Origin: Sphingosinicella microcystinivorans
GTDB taxonomy: Bacteria; Pseudomonadota; Alphaproteobacteria; Sphingomonadales; Sphingomonadaceae
Assembly: GCF_027941835.1 (NCBI RefSeq)
Contig: NZ_CP116005.1
Coordinates: 1,875,501 to 1,939,500, forward strand
DNA length: 64,000 nt
Direction of reading: 5' to 3'
This document shows positions 54,553 through 63,887 of the stretch, in pieces (positions within the stretch are counted from its first letter, which is position 1; each line of letters begins with the position of its first letter). Under the pieces are notes generated by a model. It searched no databases and had not been told where the DNA came from. It saw nothing but the letters and a program-made list of their open reading frames with translations. The position numbers were made by a program, and so were the translations under genes.

Positions 54553-56853
54553 ATGTTTCGACGGCATGAAGGGTATCTTTCGGCGACGGTTTCGGCCCTG
54601 GCCTTGCTGATCGGCGCGCCCGCGATCGCGCAAACCGCGGGCGGCGAGGCCGAGGAGCTGACTGGCAGCGAGATCATCGTCACCGCGACCAAGCGCGAGC
54701 TGCGTCTCGTCGACGTGCCGCTCAGCATCAGCGCGATCGGCGGGCAGGACCTGGAGCGGCGCAACCTCACGCAGATCGCGGATTTCGTCTCGCAGGTTCC
54801 CGGCTTCTCCATTCAGGCGACCGGCAACGGCGCGACGCGCCTCGTGCTGCGCGGGCAGAACGCCGGCGCTCCGGGCGCTTCGGTCGCCACGATGGTGGAC
54901 GACATCGTCGTGTCCTCGGCCTCGTCGCTTTCCAACGGCGCGCTGCTCACCGCCGATCTTCTCGCCTTCGATCTCGACCGCGTGGAGGTGCTGCGCGGGC
55001 CGCAGGGCACGCTGTACGGCGCCACGGCGCAGGGCGGCCTGCTGCACTACATCACCAACAAGCCGAAGCTCGGCGTCTTCGAGGCGCGCGGGCAGGCCGG
55101 TTTCGATTCCGTGCGCCGCGGCGAGACCGGCTGGATCGCGCAGGGCGTCGTGAATGCGCCGCTCGGCGACATGGCCGCGCTGCGCGTGACGGGCGCATAT
55201 CAGGACGTCGCCGGCTACATTGACAACTTGACCCTCGGGAAAACGGACGTCAACGGCGGCGAGCAGTACAGCCTGCGCGGGCAGTTCCTCGTCGAACCCG
55301 CGGAGGGCCTGAGCGTGCGCCTGACCGCCGGCCTCCAGCGCAGCGATTTCGACGGCAGCGGTATGCTCGAGCTGGTCGGCGGAATGGACAACCATCCGTC
55401 CGTCGGCGCGAAGGTCGCGAACGGCGGCGACCCGGTGCTCCGCACCTATGCGCCCGAAAGTTCGCGGCGCCGCTTCCAGTACTACAACGGCGTGATCGAA
55501 TACGATTTCGGCGCCGCCAGCCTGTTCTCATCGACCAGCTACAGCAAGTACAAGACCTTTTTCCGCAACGATATTTCGGACCTGCCATTGGTGCCGGGCG
55601 TGACCGCCGCGATGATCTTCGCGGGCGCATACGGAGAGCCCATTGCAATGTGGGGGCGCCAGGAGAACAGCTTCAAGAAGTTCAACGAGGAGATCCGGCT
55701 CGCCTCGAACGAGGATGTCGATCTCGGCTTCATGCGTTTCGACTGGCAGGTCGGCGGTTTCTATACCTACGAGGACATCACCTTCACCCAGTACTATGAC
55801 GCTGCCAGGCAGAACGACATATCGGTGCTGCTGGAAGACCCGCTGCCCCTCGGCGGCAGCAATCTGCCAGCACGTTACAAGGAATATGCCGGTTTCGGCG
55901 AAGCCACGCTGAAGTTCGGCGACAGCTTTGAACTGTCGGTCGGCGGGCGTTATTCGCGCAACCGGCAACGTTCGCAGGTCACGAACGATCCCGGCCTGAT
56001 CGGCAGCGGCGGACCGGAGCCCATCGTGAACCCGGAAATCCGGTCGAGCGAGGGCAAGTTCAACTACTCGATCGCGCCCCGTATCCTGCTGAACCCCAAC
56101 ATCTCGATCTACGCACGGCTGGCGACAGGCTACCGCCCGGGCGGCCCGGTGCTGACCGTACCCGGCGCTCCCGACGATTTCCCGACCTTCTACCGGTCGG
56201 ACAACACGACGAACTACGAGCTCGGCATCAAGGGGTCGACAGCCGACAGGGTGTTCAGCTTCGATATCGCGGTCTACCGGATCAACTGGACCGATATCCA
56301 GCTCACCACGGATTTCGTATCCGAGACCAACGGCCAGACCTTCTCGGTGCAGGGGAACGGCGGCGACGCGCGCAGCGAGGGTCTGGAATACACGCTGAGC
56401 GTGAACCCGGTGAAGCCGCTGACCATCGCGGTTACGGGCGGCATCACCCATGCCCGGCTGACTGACGACGCACCCGCCTTCGGCGGCGCGGCCGGCGAGC
56501 GGCTGCCTTATGTGCCGGAATTCCAGAACGCGGTTTCGATCGACTATGTCCATGAGATCGGGGATGATACAAGCCTGTCGGCCGGTCTCACGTGGGCCTA
56601 TGTCGGCGCCCGGTACAGCGACTTCTCGACCTCGCCCGCGACCGCGAACCACGTCCGGATCCCGGACTACAACACGCTCGACCTGCGGCTTGCCGCGCGG
56701 TTCGGGCAGATCTCGGTCGAGGCTTTCGCCAAGAACCTGAACGACTCGCAGGGACTCACCAACTATTCGAGCGGCGGCGGCATGGGTTTCCTCGGCAAGG
56801 GTGTCATCATCCAGCCTCGGACGCTCGGGATGCGGCTCGGCTTCAGATACTGA
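54553..56853 (+). CDS. TonB-dependent outer-membrane receptor (module B)
   Basis: A 766-residue receptor. The ATG at 54553 (MFRRHEGYLSATV) has GGGGGAC upstream and begins a signal peptide ending APAIAQ; the ATG at 54481 adds 24 unlikely residues. The plug starts SEIIVTATKRELRLVDVPLS and includes LDRVEVLRGPQGTLYGATAQ; the barrel ends LGFRY. It belongs to the same FecA-like style as the receptors at 3982 and 16877, unlike the larger module A receptor. It is followed by the DUF1611 gene 38 bp downstream. Confidence 0.92.
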   Translation: MFRRHEGYLSATVSALALLIGAPAIAQTAGGEAEELTGSEIIVTATKRELRLVDVPLSISAIGGQDLERRNLTQIADFVSQVPGFSIQATGNGATRLVLRGQNAGAPGASVATMVDDIVVSSASSLSNGALLTADLLAFDLDRVEVLRGPQGTLYGATAQGGLLHYITNKPKLGVFEARGQAGFDSVRRGETGWIAQGVVNAPLGDMAALRVTGAYQDVAGYIDNLTLGKTDVNGGEQYSLRGQFLVEPAEGLSVRLTAGLQRSDFDGSGMLELVGGMDNHPSVGAKVANGGDPVLRTYAPESSRRRFQYYNGVIEYDFGAASLFSSTSYSKYKTFFRNDISDLPLVPGVTAAMIFAGAYGEPIAMWGRQENSFKKFNEEIRLASNEDVDLGFMRFDWQVGGFYTYEDITFTQYYDAARQNDISVLLEDPLPLGGSNLPARYKEYAGFGEATLKFGDSFELSVGGRYSRNRQRSQVTNDPGLIGSGGPEPIVNPEIRSSEGKFNYSIAPRILLNPNISIYARLATGYRPGGPVLTVPGAPDDFPTFYRSDNTTNYELGIKGSTADRVFSFDIAVYRINWTDIQLTTDFVSETNGQTFSVQGNGGDARSEGLEYTLSVNPVKPLTIAVTGGITHARLTDDAPAFGGAAGERLPYVPEFQNAVSIDYVHEIGDDTSLSAGLTWAYVGARYSDFSTSPATANHVRIPDYNTLDLRLAARFGQISVEAFAKNLNDSQGLTNYSSGGGMGFLGKGVIIQPRTLGMRLGFRY

Positions 56854-56891
56854 AGCCGGTTCCTCTGCGCCTTCGGACAAAGGTCTTCCGG

Positions 56892-57926
56892 GTGACTGAT
56901 ATCGCAAAGCCCTATCTGCTGTTCCTGGCGGACGCTGAAAACCCGGCGCTCGCCAAGACGGCGCTCGGCGTGCGGGACTGGGCGCGCGAGGATTGCGTCG
57001 GTCAGTTGCGGCTGACGCCGTCCACGATCGACATCGGGCTCCCCGACCTGACGCCTTCGGAGGCGGCGGCGCGGGGCGCGCGGTCGCTGCTGATCGGGGT
57101 CGCGCCGGTCGGCGGACAATTGCCCGAGGCATGGCAAACCATCCTGCTGGCGGCGCTCGAGGCGGGGCTCGACATCGTGAGCGGCCTGCACGTCCGGCTG
57201 GAGGCGTTTCCGGCGCTCGCCGAGGCCGCGGCGCGGCTGGGGCGCACACTCCACAACGTGCGTCACAGCGACACGGTCTTCCCGGTGGCGACCGGGCGCA
57301 AGCGCACGGGACGCCGCCTGCTGATGGTCGGCACGGACTGCGCGCTCGGCAAGAAGTACACGGCGCTCGCGCTGACGAAGGCGATGCGCGAGCGCGGCAT
57401 TGATGCGACGTTCCGCGCGACGGGGCAGACGGGCATCATGATCGCCGGCGGCGGCATCGCCATTGATGCCGTCGTTGCGGATTTCATCGCCGGCGCGGCC
57501 GAAACCCTGTCTCCCGACGCTGCGCCCGATCACTGGGACGTGATCGAAGGGCAGGGCGCGCTTTTCCACCCGGCCTACGCCGGCGTGACGCTCGGGCTGC
57601 TGCATGGAAGCCAGCCGGATGCCCTCGTGCTCTGCCACGATCCGGCCCGCAGCGTGACGAGCTTCTTCCCGGACTATCCGCTGCCCACGCTCGAAGCCGC
57701 GATCGCCGCCTACCTGCCGCACGCGCAGCGCACGAATCCGGCGGCACGCTTCGTCGGCGTCAGCTTGAACACGTCGGCACTCGATGAGGATACGGCGCGG
57801 CGCGCGCTCGAAGACGCGCACGCGCGCACCGGGTTGCCTGTCTTCGATCCGCTGCGCTTCGGTATCGAGGCTGTCGTGGACGAGATGCTTTCAGGACCGT
57901 TTCAGGCCGCCGTTGCGGCGGCGTGA
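56892..57926 (+). CDS. DUF1611-family protein (DgcN-like)
   Basis: A 344-residue protein starting at GTG. It has an N-terminal Rossmann-like domain (about residues 1-130) and a C-terminal P-loop domain with GTDCALGKKYTALAL (about residue 149). The best known DUF1611 member is DgcN, a D-glutamate N-acetyltransferase of a D-amino acid degradation route; many others sit next to dipeptide epimerases. Here it follows a receptor and precedes a serine hydrolase, so a role with D-amino acids or N-acyl amino acids fits, but exact activity is open. Confidence 0.82.
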   Translation: MTDIAKPYLLFLADAENPALAKTALGVRDWAREDCVGQLRLTPSTIDIGLPDLTPSEAAARGARSLLIGVAPVGGQLPEAWQTILLAALEAGLDIVSGLHVRLEAFPALAEAAARLGRTLHNVRHSDTVFPVATGRKRTGRRLLMVGTDCALGKKYTALALTKAMRERGIDATFRATGQTGIMIAGGGIAIDAVVADFIAGAAETLSPDAAPDHWDVIEGQGALFHPAYAGVTLGLLHGSQPDALVLCHDPARSVTSFFPDYPLPTLEAAIAAYLPHAQRTNPAARFVGVSLNTSALDEDTARRALEDAHARTGLPVFDPLRFGIEAVVDEMLSGPFQAAVAAA

Positions 57927-57958
57927 CCGGGATTCAAGTGCAACGTGGGAGGTCTGAC

Positions 57959-59107
57959 ATGATCGTATCGGTGCGGAATATGGCGGCAGGCGCGGTGTTC
58001 AGCGTGCTGCTTTGCGGAACCGCGTTTGCGGCGGACAACGGCGAACTCGCGGCCGCCATCGACAAGGTCGCCCAGGACGCGATTGCCGCCGGCGAAAGCC
58101 CCGGTCTTCAGGTCGCGGTCTACAAGGATGGCGCCCCCGTGTTGGTGAAGGGATATGGGTCCGCCGATCTCGAGCTGAATGCCCCGGTGAACAACGACAG
58201 CGTCTTCCGCATCGGTTCCGTCACCAAGCAGTTCACGGCAGTCGCGCTTCTGAAGCTCGAGGAGGAAGGCAAGCTCTCGCTCGACGACAAGCTCTCCAAA
58301 TACTATCCGGATTTCCCGCGTGCCGCCGATGTCACGCTGAAGCAGATGCTGCATCACACCTCCGGCATCCACAGCTACACCGACGACCCGAGCTTTCCCG
58401 AGGAAGCCCCGCTGAAGCGCACAACGGACGAATGGGTCGCGCATTTCGCGAAGATGCCCAAGACGCAGGACTTCGAGCCGGGCACGGGCTGGTATTACAG
58501 CAACACGGCTTATTTCATCCTCGGCGGCGTGATCGAGAAGGTGGAGGGAAAATCGCTCGCCACCGTCCTTCAGGACCGCTTCTTCGGTCCGCTCGGCATG
58601 AAGCACACCGCGCTCGACGACGAAGGCGCGATCGTGCCGGGCCGTGCCGCGGGCTATGACGCGGCCGGCCCCAACCAGTTCAGGAACGCCGCGTTCATCT
58701 CGATGACCATACCGGGCGCGGCGGGCGCCATGCGGTCGTCGGCGAGCGACCTCGCGCGCTGGAATGTCGCATTGTTCGGCGGCAAGCTTCTGAAACCCGC
58801 ATCGTTCAAGGCGATGATCGCGCCGGGCAAGCTGAGCAACGGGCAGAACAGCGGCACGGTGATGCCCAAGATGGAAGGCTTCGGCCCGTTCGAATATGGC
58901 TATGCGCTGTTCATCGCGGACGTGGACGGGCACCAGCGCATCGGCCACGGCGGCGGCATCTTCGGATTCAGTTCCTCGCTGAACGAATTCCCGAAGGACC
59001 GTCTCACCGTCTCCGTCATCGCCAACGGTATCGGAAAGGGTGTCGGCGCCGGCAAGGTCGCCGATCGCATCGAACGCGTGGCTCTCGGGCTTCAACCCAA
59101 GGAGTGA
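57959..59107 (+). CDS. Exported beta-lactamase-fold serine hydrolase (module B)
   Basis: A 382-residue periplasmic hydrolase of the class C beta-lactamase/DD-peptidase fold. The signal peptide ends GTAFAAD (about residue 25). SxxK is Ser87-Val-Thr-Lys90, YxN lies in YYSNTAYF and the third motif is GHGGGIFGF. A GGGAGG ribosome site precedes the ATG. It lacks the long C-terminal domain of the module A enzyme at 37546. Likely an esterase, D-peptidase or amidase; true beta-lactamase action is not implied. Confidence 0.9.
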   Translation: MIVSVRNMAAGAVFSVLLCGTAFAADNGELAAAIDKVAQDAIAAGESPGLQVAVYKDGAPVLVKGYGSADLELNAPVNNDSVFRIGSVTKQFTAVALLKLEEEGKLSLDDKLSKYYPDFPRAADVTLKQMLHHTSGIHSYTDDPSFPEEAPLKRTTDEWVAHFAKMPKTQDFEPGTGWYYSNTAYFILGGVIEKVEGKSLATVLQDRFFGPLGMKHTALDDEGAIVPGRAAGYDAAGPNQFRNAAFISMTIPGAAGAMRSSASDLARWNVALFGGKLLKPASFKAMIAPGKLSNGQNSGTVMPKMEGFGPFEYGYALFIADVDGHQRIGHGGGIFGFSSSLNEFPKDRLTVSVIANGIGKGVGAGKVADRIERVALGLQPKE

Positions 59108-59142
59108 TCGCGCCGGCGGAGGTCCGCGGCGTCCGGCAATGC

Positions 59143-60102
59143 TCAACTCGCCGCGCGCCGCCGTTCGATGGATTGAGTTTTGTGCAGGAGCGACCTGGCT
59201 TGCTTGATGTGGGCCAGGTCGATCATTTTGCCGTCCAGTTGCACCGCACCCGCACCGCCTGCAAGCGCCTCTCCCATGGCGTCCTCGATACGACGTGCCC
59301 AGGCTATCTCGGCGTTGCTGGGCGAAAACACATGGTTTGCGTGCTCGATCTGGTCGGGGTGGATCGCCCATTTGCCCTCGAAGCCGAGCGCGCGCGCCCT
59401 GCGGGCACAGGCCCGATAACCTTCGGCGTCGCTGAAATTGGTGAACGGGCCGTCGATGGGCCGCAGTCCGTTCGCGCGGCAAGCATTGCCGATCCGCGCG
59501 AGTGGGTAGTGCCACTGGTCATTCCAGTGATAGGGCCGCTCGTCTCCTGCCGCACTGCCAAGCACGCCGTATGCCGGGTCAGGCGTCCCGTAGTCGGTTT
59601 GCGGCACCTGCATGGCCACCGAGTAGTCCCCGACGCCGAAGCACAGGCTCTCCAGCCGCGGCGAGGCGGCGGCAATAGCATCGACGTTGGAGAGTCCGGT
59701 TGGCGTTTCGATGAGCGCCTCGATGGCGACACGCTTTTCGCGCCCGAGGCTCGCCTCGATACCCTCCAGCAGCCGTTCGACGAAACGGATGTCGCCTGCG
59801 TCGGCGACCTTGGGAACCAACACTGCGTCGAGCCTCGGGCAACTCTCCACCACGTCGATGATGTCGCGGTAGCCCCATGCCGAGCCGATCTCGTTGACGC
59901 GGACGGCAAGGCCCTTGTCCCGCCAGTCGATGCTGTTGATCGCCTCGATGGCGAGGCCGCGCGCTTCGGTTTTCCGGTGCGGCGTCACGGCGTCCTCGAG
60001 GTCGAGGAAGATCGTGTCGGCGTCGCCCTCGGCGGCGCGGCGGAAGAAGCGCGGTGAAGTCGCGGGAACGGCGAGGACCGACCTCTGGAGACGGGTAGCC
60101 AT
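59143..60102 (-). CDS. HpcH/HpaI aldolase-family CoA ester lyase
   Basis: A 319-residue TIM-barrel protein of the citrate lyase beta/malyl-CoA lyase family. Motifs are RSVLAVPATSPRFFRRAAEG, the metal-binding FLDLEDAV, AVRVNEIGSAWGYRD, IEALIETPTGLSNVD and GVGDYSVAMQ. Such enzymes cleave or form 3-hydroxyacyl-CoA esters such as L-malyl-CoA or methylmalyl-CoA. The start MATRLQRS is chosen. It is the last gene of the GntR-linked operon, 11 bp after the aldehyde dehydrogenase. Confidence 0.88.
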   Translation of the reverse strand: MATRLQRSVLAVPATSPRFFRRAAEGDADTIFLDLEDAVTPHRKTEARGLAIEAINSIDWRDKGLAVRVNEIGSAWGYRDIIDVVESCPRLDAVLVPKVADAGDIRFVERLLEGIEASLGREKRVAIEALIETPTGLSNVDAIAAASPRLESLCFGVGDYSVAMQVPQTDYGTPDPAYGVLGSAAGDERPYHWNDQWHYPLARIGNACRANGLRPIDGPFTNFSDAEGYRACARRARALGFEGKWAIHPDQIEHANHVFSPSNAEIAWARRIEDAMGEALAGGAGAVQLDGKMIDLAHIKQARSLLHKTQSIERRRAAS

Positions 60103-60113
60103 TTCTATCTCCG

Positions 60114-61589
60114 TCAGCGGATCGTGAAGGGGTTGGAGAAACTGTCGGCGGTGGACAACCAGACGCTTTTCAGCTGCAGATACTGCCGGATCGCCTCGAT
60201 GCCGTTTTCCTTGCCGGTTCCGCTCGCCTTGAAGCCGCCGAAGGGCGTCATGTAGCTGACCGCGCGGTAGGTGTTCACCCACACCGTGCCCGCCCGCAAT
60301 CGCTTCGGCAGTTCGATGCAGCGCTTCAGGTTCTGGCTCCAGATGCCGGCGGCAAGCCCGTAGCGCGTGTCGTTGGCGATGTGCACGGCCTCGTCCTCGT
60401 CCCGAAAACGGATGACGGAGAGGACCGGGCCGAAAACCTCCTCGCGCGCGATCCGCATGGCGTTGGTGACGTTGGCGTAGATCGTCGGTTCGATGAACCA
60501 GCCCTTGCCGATCGCGGGATCGGGATCGGGCGTGCCGCCAAGTACGCGCTCGGCGCCTTCGGCTTCGGCGATCTCCAGATAGCCGCGAATCTTGTCGTAC
60601 TGTGCCTTCGTCGCCACCGGGCCGATATTGGTCGCTGGGTCCATCGGATCGCCCGAGCGCGCCGTCCGCGCGATCGCCACCACCCGCTCAAGGAACGCGT
60701 CGTGGATCGAATCCTCGACAAGCAGCCGCGATCCCGCGACGCAGGTTTGACCGCTGGCGGCGAGGATGCCGGCGATCGCCCCGTTCGCGGCGTTGTCGAG
60801 ATCGGCGTCCGCGAACACGATGTTGGGCGACTTGCCGCCCAGTTCGAGCGTGACGCTCTTGAAATCCTGCCCGGCGACCGCGTTGATGCGCCGGCCCGTC
60901 GTCGCGCTGCCCGTGAAGGTGATCTTGGCGACGTCGGGATGTCCCGTCAGCGCATCGCCGATCTCGGGGCCGAAGCCGCTGATGACATTGACAACACCAG
61001 GCGGGAAGCCGGCCAGCGCGAACAGCTCGGCAAACCGCAGCGTTGAGCACGACGCATGTTCGGACGGTTTCAGAACGACGGTATTGCCCGCGGCCAGGGC
61101 GGGCGCCAGCTTGTAGGCCGCGAGCAGCAGCGGCGAGTTCCACGCAGTGATCGCCGCCACTACGCCGTAAGGCTCGTGGTGCGAGAAATTGAATATGTCC
61201 GGCTTGTCGACCGGATGCACCATGCCCTCGATCTTGTCGGCGAGCCCGCCGAAATAGTAATACCACTGCGGGATGTAGCGGAGTTGCGTCAGCATCTCCG
61301 AATAGAGTTTGCCGTTGTCGCGGGTTTCGAGCGTGGCCAGCTCCTCCGCGTGGCTGGCGACGAGATCTCCAAGGTTCCGCAGCAGGCGCCCACGTTCGGT
61401 CGGCGTCAGGCGCGGCCACGGTCCGGTGGTGAAGGCCTCGCGTGCGGCGGCGACGGCGGTGTCGACATCCTCGGGTCCGGCGCGCGGTACCCGCGCCCAC
61501 GGCTGCTGGTCATACGGATTGACGCTCTCGAATGTCTCCCCGCTTTTCGCGGCGACGGCCTCTCCGCCGATCAGCATCCGGTATTCCAT
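60114..61589 (-). CDS. NAD(P)-dependent aldehyde dehydrogenase
   Basis: A 491-residue intact aldehyde dehydrogenase with the nucleophile Cys in ASGQTCVAGSR, the base Glu in LELGGKSPN, and cofactor motifs ITAWNSPLLL and GSATTGRR. Unlike the broken copy at 1229 it has a complete C-terminus (TPFGGFKASGTGKENG). It starts 2 bp after the aminotransferase stop. It would oxidise the aldehyde left by transamination of a terminal amine. Confidence 0.92.
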   Translation of the reverse strand: MEYRMLIGGEAVAAKSGETFESVNPYDQQPWARVPRAGPEDVDTAVAAAREAFTTGPWPRLTPTERGRLLRNLGDLVASHAEELATLETRDNGKLYSEMLTQLRYIPQWYYYFGGLADKIEGMVHPVDKPDIFNFSHHEPYGVVAAITAWNSPLLLAAYKLAPALAAGNTVVLKPSEHASCSTLRFAELFALAGFPPGVVNVISGFGPEIGDALTGHPDVAKITFTGSATTGRRINAVAGQDFKSVTLELGGKSPNIVFADADLDNAANGAIAGILAASGQTCVAGSRLLVEDSIHDAFLERVVAIARTARSGDPMDPATNIGPVATKAQYDKIRGYLEIAEAEGAERVLGGTPDPDPAIGKGWFIEPTIYANVTNAMRIAREEVFGPVLSVIRFRDEDEAVHIANDTRYGLAAGIWSQNLKRCIELPKRLRAGTVWVNTYRAVSYMTPFGGFKASGTGKENGIEAIRQYLQLKSVWLSTADSFSNPFTIR

Positions 61590-61591
61590 GG

Positions 61592-62977
61592 TCAACTCAC
61601 CTTTCCCGTCCGGCGCGCCCACACCAGCGTATCGTCGAGCGCGCGGCCGAAGCGCACAAACATCTCGTCGATCTCGTCTTCGGTGATGATGAGCGGCGGG
61701 CAGAACAAGGCAGCGTTGCCCGTGAAACGGTGGATGAGGCCGTGCTCGATGCAGCGTTCGCCGCAATAGGCGCCGATCCCGGCGCTGGGTTCAAACGGGC
61801 GCCGCTGCGCCTTGTCGGCGACGAGTTCCACCGCGCCGATCAGTCCCATGCCGCGTGTGTCGCCGACGAGCGGATGATCGAGGAAAGCGCGCAACCGATC
61901 CTGGAAATGCGGCGTCACCCGCCGCACCTGCGCCAGCATGTCGCGCTCCTCGAACAGCTCGAGCGCGCGCAGCGCGACAGCGGCGCTCACCGGGTGGCCG
62001 CCATAGGTGATGCCGTGCCCGAACACGCCCTTGTCGCGGCTCTGGTCGACGAGCACCTCGTACATCCATTCGGGGATGAGCACAGCAGCAATCGGCAGGT
62101 AGGCGGAGGACAGCTGCTTGGCGACGGTCATCGTGTCCGGCATCATGCCGACGCTTTCGCTGCCGAACATGGAGCCCGTCCGCCCGAAGCCGCATACCAC
62201 CTCGTCGGCGATGCAGAGGATGTCGTGCTTCCTCAGGATCGCCTGGATCTTCTCGAAATAGGTGCGGGGCGGCGGAATGACGCCGCCGCCGGCCATCACC
62301 GGCTCGGCGATGAAGGCCGCGATGGTGTCGGGGCCCTCCCGTTCGATCAATGCTTCCAGTTCCGCTGCCAGCCGGTCTGCGAACGCCTCCTCGCTCTCGC
62401 CAGGTTCGGCGTCGCGGTAATAGTGTGGGCAGGAGACGTGGCGGATCATGTCGAGCGGCATATCAAAGCCGTTCCGGAAGGCGGGCAGGCCGGTGAGGCA
62501 CGCGGTGGCTATGGTGACGCCATGGTAGCCGCCCCAGCGCGCGATGATCTTCTTCTTGCGCGGACGGCCGATGGCATTGTTGTAGTACCAGATCATCTTC
62601 ATCTGGGTGTCGTTGGCTTCGGAGCCGGAGTTGGTGAAGAACACCTTGGAGGCATCGAACGGCGCCATCGCCTTCAGGCGCTCGGCAAGGTCGATGGTCG
62701 GTAGCACCGCCTTGTTGCCGAACCCGTGATAGAAGGGCAGCTTCCTCATCTGCGCGACGGCCGCCTCGACGAGTTCCCCTTCGCTGAACCCGAAGCTCGT
62801 GCACCACAGCCCGGCCATTCCCTCTATGTAGGACTTGCCGTTAACGTCGTAGACGTTGATGCCTTCGCCGCGTTCGATGACGAGCGCTCCCTTCTCCCTG
62901 TGCTCGGCAAGGTTCGTGGTGGGGTGCAGGACATGCGCAATATCGCGCGCGATGATGGAGTCGGAAAAGTTGCTCAT
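61592..62977 (-). CDS. Class III omega-aminotransferase
   Basis: A 461-residue PLP enzyme. The Schiff-base lysine is in TMTVAKQLSSAYLPI, the cofactor-binding Asp in CIADEVVCGFGRTG, and the phosphate-binding NSGSEANDTQMKM is present. The pattern (LHPTTNLAEHREKGALVIERGEG-like start, GYHGVT) is that of putrescine/beta-alanine/diamine-pyruvate aminotransferases. It heads the operon with aldehyde dehydrogenase and CoA lyase, so an omega-amino compound or amine is the likely substrate. The start MSNFSDSII is used; the 63034 start lacks a ribosome site. Confidence 0.9.
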   Translation of the reverse strand: MSNFSDSIIARDIAHVLHPTTNLAEHREKGALVIERGEGINVYDVNGKSYIEGMAGLWCTSFGFSEGELVEAAVAQMRKLPFYHGFGNKAVLPTIDLAERLKAMAPFDASKVFFTNSGSEANDTQMKMIWYYNNAIGRPRKKKIIARWGGYHGVTIATACLTGLPAFRNGFDMPLDMIRHVSCPHYYRDAEPGESEEAFADRLAAELEALIEREGPDTIAAFIAEPVMAGGGVIPPPRTYFEKIQAILRKHDILCIADEVVCGFGRTGSMFGSESVGMMPDTMTVAKQLSSAYLPIAAVLIPEWMYEVLVDQSRDKGVFGHGITYGGHPVSAAVALRALELFEERDMLAQVRRVTPHFQDRLRAFLDHPLVGDTRGMGLIGAVELVADKAQRRPFEPSAGIGAYCGERCIEHGLIHRFTGNAALFCPPLIITEDEIDEMFVRFGRALDDTLVWARRTGKVS

Positions 62978-63044
62978 CGGGTTTCCACTGCAGCTTTGGA
63001 GGCAAAAACCCCTTGTTTTTCTAACAGGCAACATAAATTTAAAT

Positions 63045-63060
63045 ATAACAGTATACTAAC
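63045..63060. promoter_or_regulatory. GTATAC-centred operator candidate before the aminotransferase operon
   Basis: TAACAGTATACTAACA lies in an AT-rich stretch upstream of the aminotransferase gene and downstream of the GntR gene. A second GTATAC is at 63947-63952 upstream of the GntR start. Short palindromes of this type are common GntR/HutC-class sites. Confidence 0.4.
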
Positions 63061-63119
63061 ATACGATTAAACCTTGCGCAATGAGCGTTGTGTGGCGCAT
63101 CCGCATGTTCACACCCATG

Positions 63120-63887
63120 TCAGGTCAGCGACGGAAGGTTCTTGTCACCGATGGATTCGAGGTCGATGGAGATGCTGTATCGATAGCGGTCGGCCCGCAT
63201 GAACAGGTGCGTGACGGCAACGATCTTCTCCAGCGCATCGATATAGAGATGCTCCATGAAGAAAATCGGGTCGCCGAACTGGATGTGCAGAATCTTCGCG
63301 ATATCCATATCGGCGATGGTGGCTTCGAGATGCTGTTCGATGCGGATGATCTTGCGGGGAAATCTCTTCTGCAGCATTTCGATGAGGCTGCCGGTGCCCT
63401 TGAAATCTTTCTTCTTCATCAGGCTTTTTGATTCCCGGGTGCCGTAGCTGACGTGATACGAGATCGGTTCCCCGTGGCGCGAGCGGAGCCGGCGCATTCT
63501 CCAGAGGTTCTCGTTCTCCGGCACGCTCAGCAGGTTGCGGACATGGATGGGCCCCCGATCGTCGTCGATGTCGAGCACCGCCTGGTCGACGTTCTGCGCC
63601 TTGCCGGACGCCCAGTTCAGCCAGTCGTTGAAGCGGCCCGACTGTTTGATGTTGATGACGTCGTCGTCGGCGGCGCGCACGACGATGGTGCCGACGCCCC
63701 TCTGCGTCTTCAGCCATCCCTCGTCTTTCAGCAGGGTGAGCGCCTTGCGCATTGTGATGTTGCTGACATCGAAGGCCTTTTCGAGCTTTATCGAAGCCGG
63801 GAGGCACTCACCGACCGGGTACTGCCCGTCGATGATCCGGGCTTTGATCGTATCTGCGACCTGGCGATAGAAAGGAACCGTTCGCAC
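63120..63887 (-). CDS. GntR-family (HutC/UTRA type) regulator
   Basis: A 255-residue regulator with an N-terminal winged helix (VADTIKARIIDGQYPVGECL...NITMRKALTLLKDEGWLKTQ, about residues 10-62) and a C-terminal UTRA ligand domain (SVPENENLWRMRRLRSRHGE, EPIFFMEHLYIDA-like). It is on the same strand as, and directly upstream of, the aminotransferase-ALDH-lyase operon, with GTATAC elements on both sides, so it is the likely local regulator. Confidence 0.9.
   Translation of the reverse strand: MRTVPFYRQVADTIKARIIDGQYPVGECLPASIKLEKAFDVSNITMRKALTLLKDEGWLKTQRGVGTIVVRAADDDVINIKQSGRFNDWLNWASGKAQNVDQAVLDIDDDRGPIHVRNLLSVPENENLWRMRRLRSRHGEPISYHVSYGTRESKSLMKKKDFKGTGSLIEMLQKRFPRKIIRIEQHLEATIADMDIAKILHIQFGDPIFFMEHLYIDALEKIVAVTHLFMRADRYRYSISIDLESIGDKNLPSLT

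Noticed and set aside
57959-59107. Annotating the serine hydrolase as a resistance beta-lactamase
   Set aside because: SxxK, YSN and HGG motifs are shared by esterases and D-peptidases of the same fold; nothing here is specific to beta-lactam hydrolysis.
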